Part shown: piece after piece, positions 26,535 through 39,885 of the stretch
Layout: every line of letters starts with the position of its first letter
How positions within the stretch are numbered: position 1 is the first letter of the stretch
Assembly: GCF_027579695.1 (NCBI RefSeq)
Contig: NC_083577.1
Coordinates: forward strand, 54,309,283-54,373,282
From: Neoarius graeffei
Lineage: Eukaryota; Chordata; Actinopteri; Siluriformes; Ariidae
DNA length: 64,000 nt
Direction: 5' to 3'
The notes under the pieces: model-generated
Told to the model about the DNA's origin: nothing
Database searches by the model: none
The model's input: the letters and a program-made list of their open reading frames with translations, nothing else
Program-made: the position numbers and the translations under genes

Positions 26535-29500
26535 TCAAATGTCTATTTCTACCGTGTCCACGTCCACTCCCTCAGCAGTGACCCCTGGCTGTATATCAGC
26601 CGTTTCCCTGCTGTCAGGCTGCTCTCTGAGCACGGCACTCGGTTCTGCAACTCTCAGCTCGTGGCTGCACAGAGGAAAAGGAACTGGTGTCAAAAATGAC
26701 TCTTACTGATCGTGTGTTTTAAAAGTGCTAATATTTTAATTAATTAAGCACATTAATGCATCGTACACATCATACACTTGTGAGGCCTGGCTGTTTTGCA
26801 GTTAGTACGCATCACAGCTCACCTTTTCAGCTGTTTGACCCCTTTAGTTTCTGTACATGGTTGTGAGAGTCGCAGATCTCCTGTAAATACAGAATGAGTT
26901 TGAGGACATAATGTAGTCGTATGTCCTATCGTCAGTGCCGGTCGTAAAGCTGCTGACTCGGTACTGACTTTGTGACTTGTCGTACCTTCAGATGCAGCAG
27001 GTTTGATGGAGGGCGATCTAGAGCGATTGAGTGAGAACTGTTTATTAGTGTCAGAGCTGATGAAGGACACTGCGTCTTCTCCCTCGGCTGTGCCCTGTAG
27101 AGACGCTCTGTAATAAATGAGAGGCATCCAGCACTCCTCCCTGTTACTGATGCTCTGCTCACCAGTGTATCGTTGCAGATAACTATATCTGATGTGGGGA
27201 AACAGAGAAAAGGGCTTGGTTTTGCTGGAATATAAAAGATTTGCAAAATATAGGCTTCTTTACCAAAAACTGAACACAGCTCCCTGAGTCAAATCCAGAA
27301 GTGGACAAAGTACCCAACTTCATTACTTAAGTCAAAGTACAGATCCCGCTGGTCAAATGTTACTCCGATACAAGTGAAAGTTCTCCAGTCAAATTTTTAC
27401 TTAAGTACTGAAGTATTAAAAGTACATTTTCTGTCAACACATTGTTATTATTGTCACAATGCTTACAAAACCTAATGCCTCTGAAGCAACCGACTGGATT
27501 ATTTTGTGAATTCACAAAATGAACGCATGCTGTGCCATCATGGTGGTTTAACGTTAAAGTGCATATTCTGGACCAATTTCATTTTTTTTTATATGAAAGT
27601 ATGTCCCTTTACACACTCGGCCAGAAGGGTAATTTTGCACAAGGCCATCTGTCTACAGCAGAAAAAAAATAAAATAAAACGCGTCTGGAAAAATCCCAAG
27701 GGAGTCTGGAGCCAGATTCGTGACGTCACCTGCGGAAGCGCCAGCAGGCTGCGCGAGCTTTGCACGGTTTCAGTGCACAGCCTGTGTAGACCAAGCGCTC
27801 CCATTTCTCTCTCATTGTCCGGTCTTTTGGGAAACGATGAGTACTAATCCCATCAAGATTGGTGTTGCTACACCCTCCTACGATACATCTATTAACCATT
27901 TTAATAATTACGCGATAACGTTGAAGAAATTTGCAGAAAACCACCAGGTCGTTTTCTCATAAACAAACCAGCACTGACATAGGATTCAGAGGGAGGCGTC
28001 CCGCACGCGACGTCACGAAAAGCAATGTTTCCAGGAAAATCCAAACGCCAAGTTTTTTCAGTGGCGGACCAATTCGCCTCAAATGGCTTGATTTCAACTG
28101 AATTTTTCTGGTATTGCGCAAGGTAAAAAAATTGCACAAAATGCAAAAGATATTTGACCAAAGTTTAATATAAAATAGGAGAATTACATTGATCTTGCTC
28201 CTGAATTTACCTGTGATATGCACTTTAAGCTAGCTAATCAGTGAAACGCCACCTGACATGCTAGCAAACTCTTTTCAAACTCAAAATCATATTGGGTAGC
28301 TAACTTTACTAGAAAAGAAAGATTTCTACATTTTGTTTATTTAGCAAACATATTTCTGAAAGGACTTCAGATAAGTTAACATTATTCATGTTAGCATAAC
28401 TCCGTTTTTATATGCTAACTAAAAGTGTCCAAGTTAACTAGCTATGTGTTGATGTTAGCCGTGGACGAGGCTACGGCAACTTGGCGGGCAAAACCATAGA
28501 AAGTCATCTGACGAACCAGACTGCATAGCTATTGCAACATTTTCGCTAGCTCTAAAAGCACAGACAACTTCACTGCAAGCTTTCTCTTGGAATAAAACAT
28601 TTATATCCCTCAATATGCTTCTGCAGGTTAGATGGTAAGTTTTTGTAGGCCGTGATGTGGTTCGTTTTAGGCAAACAAAGCAAACATTTAAAATGAAATG
28701 AATCTTTAATTCTTTCAGAAAACTGAAACATGGGTTCCTGCTATAGAACCATGAGTGCGTGCATTCCCCAGAAGAACCGCCTCCTTCCGTTCTGCCATCA
28801 AATGATTGTGTTAAATAACGCTGCGGAGAAATCATTGAGCCCTGTGATGACCTGGCGACTTGTCCAGGGTGTACCCCGCCTTTCGCCCGTAGTCAGCTGG
28901 GATAGGCTCCAGCTTGCCTGCGACCCTGTAGAAGGATAAAAGCGGCTACAGATAATGAGATGAGATGAGAAATCATTGATCTTGATTTTATCCACTCTAT
29001 GGACGTGACGTGACCCTAGTGATTACTGATCGGCTGTCTCGGTGTCACCTGCAAAAAACCAATCGCGTTTTAGAAAAGAAAAGAAAAAACATCCACTTTC
29101 AAAGCCGCTTCATAGTAACGAGTAACGAGGACCTTGATAGAAATGTAGTGGAGTGAAAAGTACAATATTTGTCTTTCAAATGTAGTGAAGTTAAAGTCAC
29201 AAGTTTCCAAAAAAATAAATACTCAAGTACAGTACAGATACTCAAAAAGTGTACTTAAGTACAGTACTCAAGTAAATGTACTTCGTTACTGTCCACCTCT
29301 GGTCAAATCCCACAGTGTACATAGTGCTGCTTGCTCTTTCTCTGCAGTGTTGATTTACTCACATGGTCTTCTTGTCAGGTTTCAGTAGCTTGCTGGAGAA
29401 CTCGCTGAGGATGGTGAGGTAAGAGAGGTATGGCGGCGAGTGCTTCTCTGACTGCTGAACAAAGCCCTGGAAAACAAAGTCAATGCCATCCCTGCAAAGA

Positions 29501-32500
29501 AACAAAAATACAGCACCATGGTTGGGGGAGATGGTTCAATTATATATAATGCCATAGCCATGTTAGTGTCCAACCTGTCCTGTTCATTCTCCTTCTTTCC
29601 TGGCAGACTGTAAATAACAGCATTAAAAGGTTAACCAAACTAACCTTTATTTGTTAAAGCTAACCTCTGGTTACCTTTGCTATATACACTTGTGTTCAAA
29701 ATAATAGCAGTCCAACACGACTAACCAGATCAGTCACTGTTTTTGGTGGAAATTATATTACTACATGGCAAATAATTTACCAGTAGGTGTAGTAGAGTCA
29801 TAGAAAACCAACAGACCCAACATTCATGATATGCATGCTCCTGAGTCTGTGTAATCGAATAATTAAGTGAAAGGGACGTGTTCAAAATAATAGCAGTGTG
29901 GAGTTTAATTAGTGAGGTCATTCTGTGAAAAAACAGATGTCAGTCAGGTGGCCCTAATTTAAGGATGAAGCCAGCACATGTTATACATCCCTTTCTCTCT
30001 GAAAACCTGAGAAACATGGGTCGTTCCAGACATTGTTCAGAAGAACAGCGTGCTTTGATTAAAACGTTGATTGGAGAGGTAAAACGTATACTGTAAAGAA
30101 GTGCAGAAAATGATGGGCTGCTCGGCTAAAATGATCTCCAGTGCTTTAAAATGGACAGCAAAGCCAGAGAGACGTGGAAGAAAACAGAAGACTACCATTC
30201 GAATGGATCGAAGAATAGCCAGAATGGCAAAGACTCAGCCAATGATCAGCTCCAGGGTGATCAAAGACGGTCTGAAGTTACCTGCAAGTACTGTGACAAT
30301 TAGAAGATGCCTGTGTGCAGCTAATCTATCAGCAAGAAGGTCCCGCAAAGTTCCACTGTTAAAAAAAAGACGTGCTGAAGAGGATACAATTTGCCAAAGA
30401 ACACATCGACTGGCCTAAAGAGAAATGGAAAAACATTTTGTGGACTGATGAAAGTAAAATTGTTCTTTTTGGGTTCAAGGGCCGCAGACAGTTTTTCAGA
30501 CGACCCCCAAACACTGAATTCAAGCCACAGTACACTCTGAGGACAGTGAAGCATGGTGGTGCAAGCATCATGATATGGGAATGTTTCTCTTACTGTGGTG
30601 TTGGGCCCATTTATCGCATACCAGGGATCATGGATCAGTTTGCATATATCAGAATACTTGAGGTGGTCATGTTGCCTCATGCTGAAGAGGAAATGCCCTT
30701 GAAATGGGTGTTTCAACAAGACAACGACCCCAAACACACCAGTAAGCGAGCAGCATCAGGGTTCAAGACCAACAAAATGAAAGTTATGGAGTGGCCAGCC
30801 CAATCCCCGGACCTTAATCCGATAGAAAACTTGTGGGGTGACATCAAAAATGCTGTTTCTGAGGCAAAACCAAGAAATGCAGAGGAATTGTGGAATGTTG
30901 TCAAATCATCCTGGGCTGGAATACCTGTTCACAGGTGCCAGAAGTTCTCCGAAACCGTGGTTATACAACTAAATATTAGTTTAGTGATTCACAGGAATAC
31001 TAAATCCTTAAGATTTTTTCAGTTTATACAGTAAATATTTGGAGTTTGTAATGAAAAATGCAGACACTGCTATTTTTTTGAACAGCCCAATGTTCATTTT
31101 TCTTCATTTTCTGTAAAGTAATTAAAATATTCATACATTTTTCTTCATGTTTTGATGTAGAATATAATGTGCAGTGTTCCCAATGCATGGAAATAAAAAC
31201 TATTATAAGGATTTTGAGCTTTACTCACATTTTTAAACACACTGCTATTATTTTGAACACAACTGTAATTACTTAGTACTGTTTGACTTTACTCTTCTAC
31301 ACTTATATACTATAATGAATTTTTAATCCCACTATGTGTCAGCCAGAAGAGGATGGGTTCCATTTTGAATCTGGTTCTTTTCTATCTCGTAGCGTTTCAG
31401 GGAATGTTTAATTGCTATTACGTCTGGCTCTAAATCTACTGTTAAAGTGGTGTACAAATAAGATTGAAAAGATTTGAATTGAGCACATTATCTCTTTTCT
31501 GTCACACTGCTAAACAGTACTGAATAACTGAATGATATGGATTTGAACATCAGTTTCAATTTAAAACAACTATTGAGTTTCAATCTCGGTAGAAAGCAAA
31601 GAAGTTAATTTTTATTAGCATTCTTGAGCTCCCTGCAAGAAATAATAAAATAAAAGATGAAATAAAAATTAAGCTATAAGCTCAATAAAATTACAGTCAT
31701 TCAGTTGTGAGTTCATAAAACATCTGTGTTCTGGTCATGTAAGCAAGTTAATGCCAGCTGAAGTGTACCATTATTAAAAATATAACAGACTTGGTGGAGG
31801 AAACGGTTTTCCACCGCAGCAGGACACCCCGGCTGTTTGTTAACACTTACATGCCGAATTAAAATTATTGGCAAAATAAAAGTACGCAAGATAACGACCA
31901 ATTAAGTATCAGCGTCAGCAAGCCAGCCTGTGCTGCTGTAGAGACTGAACAGTGCTACCTGTGGATCATGGCCAGAGACTCGCGGGATTTGATCTGATCC
32001 CAGCCAAAGGTGAGTGAGAAGCGTCTGGCCAGCTCTTTGATGCTGCTGTAGGTCTGCACTCCTGAACTGCACACGCTCCCAGTGTCCTGCTCCTGCTTCA
32101 ACCGCAGGTACAGCTGCACACACAGTGAGGAGTGTAGAAGTCAGTATAACCCCTCCCTGTTCACCTTTTACATTAATATAGATGTGATACCTGCTCCTAA
32201 AGTTGTGTCTATGCTGAATTCCTAACACAGTTGTGAACTGATTGTATTGTAGAAAATGTATACTGTCCTGCGTCTCACCTGGAATTCGCATCAGATACAA
32301 CATACTAAAATGACAATGTATTGCGTGCATGCCGTAAATGTAACTTAGCATCTTTTTAAGTGCTACCAGCAGGAAAAGAGCAACAGTGCTTTGTTTTTAG
32401 CAAGAAACACAACAACCATACATACGATGGAACAGTGAGTGTGCGAACATCGTATGAGGCAGTGGAACAGTGAACAAACAGCATATTTGTATTCGTCTTT

Positions 32501-35500
32501 GAGCTTGTGTTGGTATAATAAAAATGATTCTCTCCACATTCACTGGATATAAGCAATCGTGCGCTCTGATTGGCTATTCTACTACTAGGGTATCAGTTCG
32601 TATACCATGAGTAGAGAAAAACAAAATGGTAGCGCGTGTTGCTGAACCAACCAAGGACGAAATAAAAACTCTACTTGAAGCCAAAACCCCAAAATATTCC
32701 CAAAAAAAAGCGCAACAAAATGTATTGAAAGTATTTGATGGTAAGAATGTATCTTTTATTTTTCAAGAATTATCATCATCATAGCATTTTTCACAAATTG
32801 CTCCTGTCATTTTGCTGGTTTGTTTACATTCATCTTTAAGCATTAAAATTTGTTGAATTGTTTAGACTGGTTCAAAAGCTCAAAGAAGTTTGAAAATTAC
32901 ATAACTGAAATGTCCAAGGAAGAATTAAATAAACATCTAAAGCTATTCTATACCTCGGCAAGACAGCACTTTCTACAAAACAACAACAACACTAAAGTCA
33001 ATTTGTGCAGCCGTTGATAGGTTTTTAAGAAGTCTGACTAAGCGGAAATGAGTTTGTCAGATGTTTTGTATGAAGTTTTTATTTATCGAATTTGCAAAAA
33101 ATAAAAACAAGAACACAGAGTCATCCATATCCCCTTCTCTATATACCAAGTTTCAAGATATTATTTGTCACATTTTTCAAGTTCTGTTGCAGGAAACCGA
33201 CCCTACCTCTTTACACTGACCTCAACAGCCCATGGTATACAGTAAGCCCACCGGATCTTTGGTCCAGGTGAGCTAAAAATTAAAATTTCTCACATTTTTT
33301 AGTATCAAAAGGCACATATACATTACTTAATCAACACATATACCAACTTTCAAGCCCGTACCACTCATAGTTTTCAAGTTCTGCTCCGGAAACCAAACCT
33401 ACCCCTCAGACTAACCTGAGAGACCAAGTCTGAAATTGTTTCCATGGAAACATGAAAAATGAAAATTTCTCACATTTCTTCGTATGAAAATGCACGTATA
33501 CATCACCTTGTTAACGTGTATACCAAGTTTCAAATCTGTATCATGAATAGTTTTGGATATATGCTCTGGAAACAAACACTGCTCTTAGAAAAAACTAAGT
33601 CAAAATCTATTTTCAATGTAAAAATTTGGAAAAAAAAAATTTTTTCAAAACCCCAAAATAGGGGCGGCACGGTGGTGTAGTGGTTAGCGCTGTCGCCTCA
33701 CAGCAAGAAGGTTTGGGTTCGAGCCCCGTGGCCGGCGAGGGCCTTTCTGTACGGAGTTTGCATGTTCTCCCCATGTCCACGTGGGTTTCCTCCGGGTGCT
33801 CCGGTTTCCCCCACAGTCCAAAGACATGCAGGTTAGGTTAACTGGTGACTCTAAATTGACCGTAGGTGTGAATGTGAGTGTGAATGGTTGTCTGTGTCTA
33901 TGTGTCAGCCCTGTGATGACCTGGCGACTTGTCCAGGGTGTACCCCGCCTTTCGCCCGTAGTCAGCTGGGATAGGCTCCAGCTTGCCTGCGACCCTGTAG
34001 AACAGGATAAAGCGGCTACAGATAATGAGATGAGATGAGACCCCAAAATAGCAAAAGGCACCAGTTCACATGTTGCTTGATATGTATACAAAGTTTCATG
34101 AAGATATCTTGAATAGTTTTAAAAAGATATGACCTGGAAACGAAAAAGTGACCGGACAGACGGAACCCGTTTCTATATCCCCCGCCGGGGATAATAAAAA
34201 TGCTCCGTTTCTCAAAATCCAGTGAATGTGGATAGAATAAAACAATTATTCCACTCAATCTCGTCATACATGGCTGACTTGGCACTACGCAGCTCATCGG
34301 CCATCAGCTCATGTACGACTCGATTTCGTGGAATAACTTATTGCTGTACTCTTTGCTACACGTTACATAAATATAAAATTTCATGGAGTCTCTTGACACA
34401 GAGGTAGGTATGAATTGGAATGAGTAAAACGGAATAATTTCTGCCTTAGTGTGACGCGTGAGACGTGTCAGAAGCAGTTTTGCGATGAACTGACCTTCAA
34501 GAGCAAGTGGTGGTGTAAACAATGTGACTGACCACTACTTCCCCTATCAATCTCACTGTGTACAAATGTCTACCATGAAGCAATTCACAGAATGAAGGAG
34601 CTGCTAGAACATTCCACAGAGGGCATACTGGTGGAGGGGCTTTGTGTCTGTGAGATGGTGACAGGTGCAGAGGCTCATCAAGGAGCATGGGGACACTGAG
34701 GACCCGAGATTACTGAAACATACAGTGGAACGAGAGTTGCGTATGATAACCTGCTGAAGGCACAGAACCAGGGTGTGTGCGCTTTCGATCTTGTCCATTT
34801 GTCGGGTGCGGTTCAGAGTTTCTTTGATAATATCGCCAAAGTCATTGTAGTACTGTGAAGAAAAGAGAGGAGCAGTGAGCGTTACTGCATCAAGGATCCT
34901 AAAGCTCAAGCCGATACAGTGAATCAACAGAATATTATCCCCAGATAATAGATCTGCAACGGGTACATACTGTATCACCAGTATTATAATGAATGTGTGA
35001 GTATAGAGATGGGAATTCTATAACAAAAGGACGTAAAAATTACAGAGATAAAATAATTGGAATTGCACTGGGAGTGGTTTCTAATAGCAAAAAAAGTTTT
35101 CACTAGTCATTTAGTAGCACAAAATCACTCTTATTCTCACCTGCCATATGCCTGTCAAGAAGCCATCAGAAAGATGGAAGCCTGTCCATGTCTCTTCTAC
35201 AAGCTACATCACAGACCTTCAGTGAGATAAATAATACCTGTAGTGCAGGATTAGATACGTGTTGCCCTGCTGTCTAACACGGACTCGGCCCTCTCAGCAT
35301 CAGATCGAGAAATCAGGCCCTCCTGCCCTCTCGTCCAGAGAGATTACGAGCCTGAGTCTCCGTTACAAAAAGATGCTCTTGACCTGGCAAATCCTCTATA
35401 ACATGGCCTCAGTGGCTGCTGCAGACTATTGCACTGTATTAACACTGTACCAGTGTGGAGTTTGAGAGGGTCGAGCCTAGCTGCTTATCCTTAACCCACC

Positions 35501-35765
35501 CAGATATATAACCCACTGTGATTCCATCCCACACAACAGCCACCTTTTAGCACTGCAGCATTTACCTTTATAAAATAAAAAAATAAAAAAACACTGAATG
35601 GAAGGAAGTGGATCATGAAATTGGCAAATATTTTATAGCTCAAAGAAGTGAACAGTTGTTGGAGAGCTTTCCAAAAACAGGAAGTAGAGCAAATACATGG
35701 TTACAGTTGGCTTCCAACTTTCTGTCATTTCCTTGACTTTGAAAGGCATCGTTCATTATGGCAGC

Positions 35766-35807
<42 letters not shown>

Positions 35808-36482
35808 CTCATGTATGTAAATCAAGATCATCAAGAAGAATGTTGATGATAGACTGCTGGCTCTGCCACAGCCAAGGCGGATGGGCATTCCAAACATGTC
35901 GGCATGTCAAACACTCTTACACTTTTATGCACACGTGCGCACACACACAGAGTGCTGCACACTCATCCCGGTCAACTAATAAATTCTAAAGTAAACTGGT
36001 GTATTTATGAGAAAAAGTGTCATTTTATAACTAATATACTAAATGTGCTTGCTGCCATTTGACAGTAATGTATAAACTTTCTATATATCCTTCCAAACAT
36101 AGACCCTAAATAAATCAGGAACAGCTGCTGGAACCAGCGCAGAAAAATGTGAAACACTATTTTTAATCTTGTCGTTGAACTACTTTTAATAGCTTTTCCA
36201 AAACGATAAAAACAGATTTCCTTAATCTTAACGTTTGATCATATTTAATTCACATTTTATTTGTAACCATTCAATAATCACACTCGATGACTTTGAAGGA
36301 GATTAGGATGGCTGCTATGCCACAGCCAATGGACCGTACCCTCATGTAGTGCTTGAAGATCTCAGCAGCCATACTCATCTCAAGCACACTGTGCACTATC
36401 AGTTTACAGTAGGCAGCCAACAGATTCCTCCGCCTGTGCAAGTCCTCCAGCCAGTTCACTCCACCCTTACTCTCACTGCCTG

Positions 36483-36516
<34 letters not shown>

Positions 36517-39500
36517 CAAAAACGATGGTGGGATAACGGTGAGTGTAACCGTGCTACTCACCCAAAACCTTACAAGTGAAACAATTTCCTGAGGTGAGCG
36601 CATTAAACGCATCTTTTCAAAGAAAAACATGTGTCGGGCTTAAACATGGTCAGTCCTGAATCATCACTGTAGTTTAGAAGATATGTATGAAGATCAAATT
36701 GCTAAAGTGCTTTTGATTACATTACAATCCAAAAGCCCATATCGTATTTTCAAGCGGTTAAAAATTCCAGTCAGGTCAGGATACATCTTTCTGAAATATT
36801 CATAGAAGCAACCGAGTTTGCTCAAGTCTCGTGTGGTTGGTAATCAAATAACCAATTAATGTTATTTCCGAAAAAGAAAAAATATCACCTGCCTTTTTAA
36901 CACTATGCTGTATTGCAGCCAGTATTTCTGCATAGGTCTGTTCTTAAGTATAAGCGCTGAATAACATTTACAGGATAATGCATATGTATCGACGGACCAT
37001 TTACGTTCGTCATTTATCACTCCTGTAGACCACATCATGAAGATGTGGTCTTCTCCTAGTCAGCAGTGCGTCGGAGTGCGGTTAATCTGCTTCAGGAAAT
37101 CTTAATACGCATATTAAAGTAGTAAGGCTTACTCTGTCAAGTCAAGCACAGCTTGTAAGACATTTCTACGAATTATTTTGAAGCGTTCGAATGTCCTTCG
37201 CAAAACATCTCGTCGTTTTGTGAATATATCTGAATACATTTTTCAATGCTCTACTGGTTTGCAGTAATGTCCTCGGACTCTATTGTATTATAAGAGATGG
37301 GTCTTTACCATCTTTACTGATAACAGTCCCTCACATTGAGCTATTCATTAATGATTTACACACTCTTTATTTAACGCCCTGACGCAGGTTATGGGATGTT
37401 CAAATGCATGTGAAAAATCAGGTGTAAATCAGTAAATAAATTACTGGATGTAAAATTTCTTCCAAGCTTTTTTTCCCCTCTAATAAGATATAAAATGCAT
37501 CATCCTTAATTCAGGTCCATGAATTTGCACTGAATGATTTGGTTAGTATTGAGTGTACATGAGCCAGTTCCAATTAAACAATCGGTTGTCTTTAACCAGG
37601 TGAGAATGACTGAATGTGTGTAAGCCAGAGCTGGGCAATTAATTTTCTCAAAGGACCACATGAGAAACTTGGACCGTCGTGGAGGGCCGAATCAATAGGC
37701 TGAACTTAATTCTGCTCAACTTGACTTTGTTAAAACAACAGTAAATTGTCTGCTTTTGATTAGACTATGAAAATGTAGAGCAGGCCAAATGTTATATATC
37801 ATAATTTTATTTTATTTTTAACATTGAAAATGGGCGGCATGGTGGTGTAGTGGTTGGCGCTGTCGCCTCACAGCAAGAAGGTCCGGGTTTGAGCCCCGTG
37901 GCCGGCGAGGGCCTTTCTGTGCGGAGTTTGCATGTTCTCTCCGTGTCCGCGTGGGTTTCCTCCGGGTGCTCCGGTTTCCCCCACAGTCCAAAGACATGCA
38001 GGTTAGGTTAACTGGTGACTCTAAATTGACCGTAGGTGTGAATGTGAGTGTGAATGGGTGTCTATGTGTCAGCCCTGTGATGATCTGGTGACTTGTCCAG
38101 GGTGTACCCCGCCTTTCGCCCGTAGTCAGCTGGGATAGGCTCCAGCTTGCCTGCGACCCTGTAGAACAGGATAACGCGGCTACAGATAATGAGATGAGAC
38201 ATTGAAAATGTGCATGTTTTTTGCAGTATTTCAAAGAGCAGCATTTAATCAACTTTATACAAGTTCTGTGTGTTATTTCTATTTGGTTGTTGTCCAGTTA
38301 CCACACTTTTGAGGGCTAGCGGCTAACTCGCATCTCTCGTAAACAGTAACAAGGATGATGCATACGCACGCACATGAACGTACATACAGTTTTAAAAAAA
38401 GAAAGAAAAAAAACAGTAGCCTTCAAAATAAAAGCATTGCAGCATAGTATGGTGTGCATGACATTCAGTAGACTTATTTATGTTTAATTTGTAATTTCAT
38501 GTTGACCTCAGGCAGGCTGTTCAGGGACAAACAAAGGGCCAGATGTGGCTCTGGGGCCGTACAATGCTCAGGTCTGGTGTGAGCACTAGTCTGTACTCTG
38601 TGTAATGTAGCTTGGAGGCAGACTGCCATCTACTGGAAACACAGCAGTAAGAGTTTCTTGTATTTATTTTCAGAGTGTAAATCCTAACTGTGTCTCACGA
38701 ATGTGCGTTGTTAAATAGAAAGGAGAGAAGGAGGACAGGGCTACCAGTGCTGCTGTGGCTGTGTCGCTCGGGGCCGGTGAAGACATGCTCTAGGATGAAA
38801 CTAAGCAGTGCTTTCTGCAGTCTGGGTTCAGGGGTGTAGAGCAAAGGAGCACCTGCTGATGAATCCCACATCTGCAGCTGGTAACTGTGGGCTACGAGGA
38901 CATCACTCAAACACATGAACGCCTACACGAGGAATAGTGACACAGAAACGTACGTTGGACTTACAGCAAGAAGTACTGAACATCAACTATTCAGCTGTCA
39001 AATAGAACAGCAAAAGATTCATTTAAAAATAGAGGGTTAGGATTAGTTTCAAATACAAGATGTTAGTTTTATTTTACAAATCTAGACACTATTAAGATCC
39101 CCAATCTTTATACACAACTTCATTTATAGCACAGCTTCATGTATTATTTGCGTTCGTCCCTTTTGTGGCACTTTTGACAGATCCTTGGCATATCAGAGAC
39201 ATGCATAAAGAATAATCCATTAAAAATAAGAGCAAAAGCTCATCCAACAGGAATTGTTTTTAATGTTATTATAAATAATGTAGGGCGGCACAGTGTTGTA
39301 GTGGTTAGCGCTGTCGCCTCACAGCAAGAAGGTCCGGGTTCGAGCCCCGTGGCCGGCGAGGGCCTTTCTGTGTGGAGTTTGCATGTTCTCCCCGTGTCCG
39401 CGTGGGTTTCCTCCGGGTGCTCCGGTTTCCCCCACAGTCCAAAGACATGCAGGTTGGGTTAACTGGTGACTCTAAATTGACCGTAGGTGTGAATGTGAGT

Positions 39501-39885
39501 GTGAATGGTTGTCTGTGTCTATGTGTCAGCCCTGTGATGACCTGGCGACTTGTCCAGGGTGTACCCCGCCTTTCGCCCGTAGTCAGCTGGGATAGGCTCC
39601 AGCTCGCCTGCGACCCTGTAGAACAGGATAAAGCGGCTACAGATAATGAGATGAGATAAATAATGTATCCACATGTCATATACGTCTCTCTGTAGCATGA
39701 GACATTTAACATATCATATCTAAAAAGTATGACCCACAGGAGTAAAGGTAAGCAGACAGGTAAAAGAATAAGCTGATGAACGGTGACTGTACCTGTTCTC
39801 TCACCACCTGCTCTGTGTGTGAAAGACATCGGTGGCATTTTTCACAAAAAGCGCGAAGCTGACTCCTCTGATACAGCGCTGACTC
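26535..39885 (-). CDS. stag3: stag3 exons 17-25 of those visible (C-terminal part)
   Basis: 39793-39885 ([19 protein letters not shown]), 38745-38922 ([15 protein letters not shown]), 36340-36479 ([16 protein letters not shown]), 34751-34852 ([19 protein letters not shown]), 31959-32113 ([19 protein letters not shown]), 29363-29491 ([18 protein letters not shown]), 26986-27182 ([14 protein letters not shown]), 26823-26880 ([17 protein letters not shown]), 26535-26664 (acidic tail, stop complement at 26535-26537). The last two exons are weakly conserved and rest mainly on splice signals and frame. Acceptors at 39886 and 36480 follow (TG)n tracts directly. Confidence 0.87.

Larger units (their letters stand above)
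27296..29301. mobile_element. hAT-like element with 8-bp target duplication, carrying two later insertions
   Basis: The ends CAGAAGTGGACAAAGTA and TACTGTCCACCTCTG are inverted repeats. The 8-bp duplication GTCAAATC is exact (27288-27295 and 29302-29309). AAGTACT-rich subterminal repeats (ACTTAAGTAC, CAAGTACAGTA) crowd both ends. There is no transposase. It contains the TTAA element 27558-28224 and a truncated SINE 28839-28966. It sits in the stag3 intron between exons at 29363 and 27182. Confidence 0.9.
32515..34225 (+). mobile_element. Composite repeat with Crypton-type fragment, inverted outer ends
   Basis: CCACATTCACTGGAT near 32534 is inverted near 34207 (ATCCAGTGAATGTGG), each next to ATAATAAAAATG. 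Inside are a DUF3504/Crypton fragment, three loosely repeated blocks around 33140-33560 (TATACCAAGTTTCAA.. with TCTGGAAAC-like motifs), a SINE and the end CCCCCGCCGGGGATAATAAA. It may be several old insertions, not one element. Confidence 0.5.

Noticed and set aside
33662-33735. tRNA-gene-like heads with box A and box B motifs in the SINE copies
   Set aside because: They are parts of dispersed SINEs with target duplications, and the cloverleaf is not maintained. Not functional tRNA genes.
33781-34038. Recurring ~90-130-codon open frames on both strands (for example containing [12 protein letters not shown] or [12 protein letters not shown]) at many places
   Set aside because: They all fall inside copies of the ~375-bp SINE. 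The similarity between loci is due to the repeat, and the frames vary freely in start and end.
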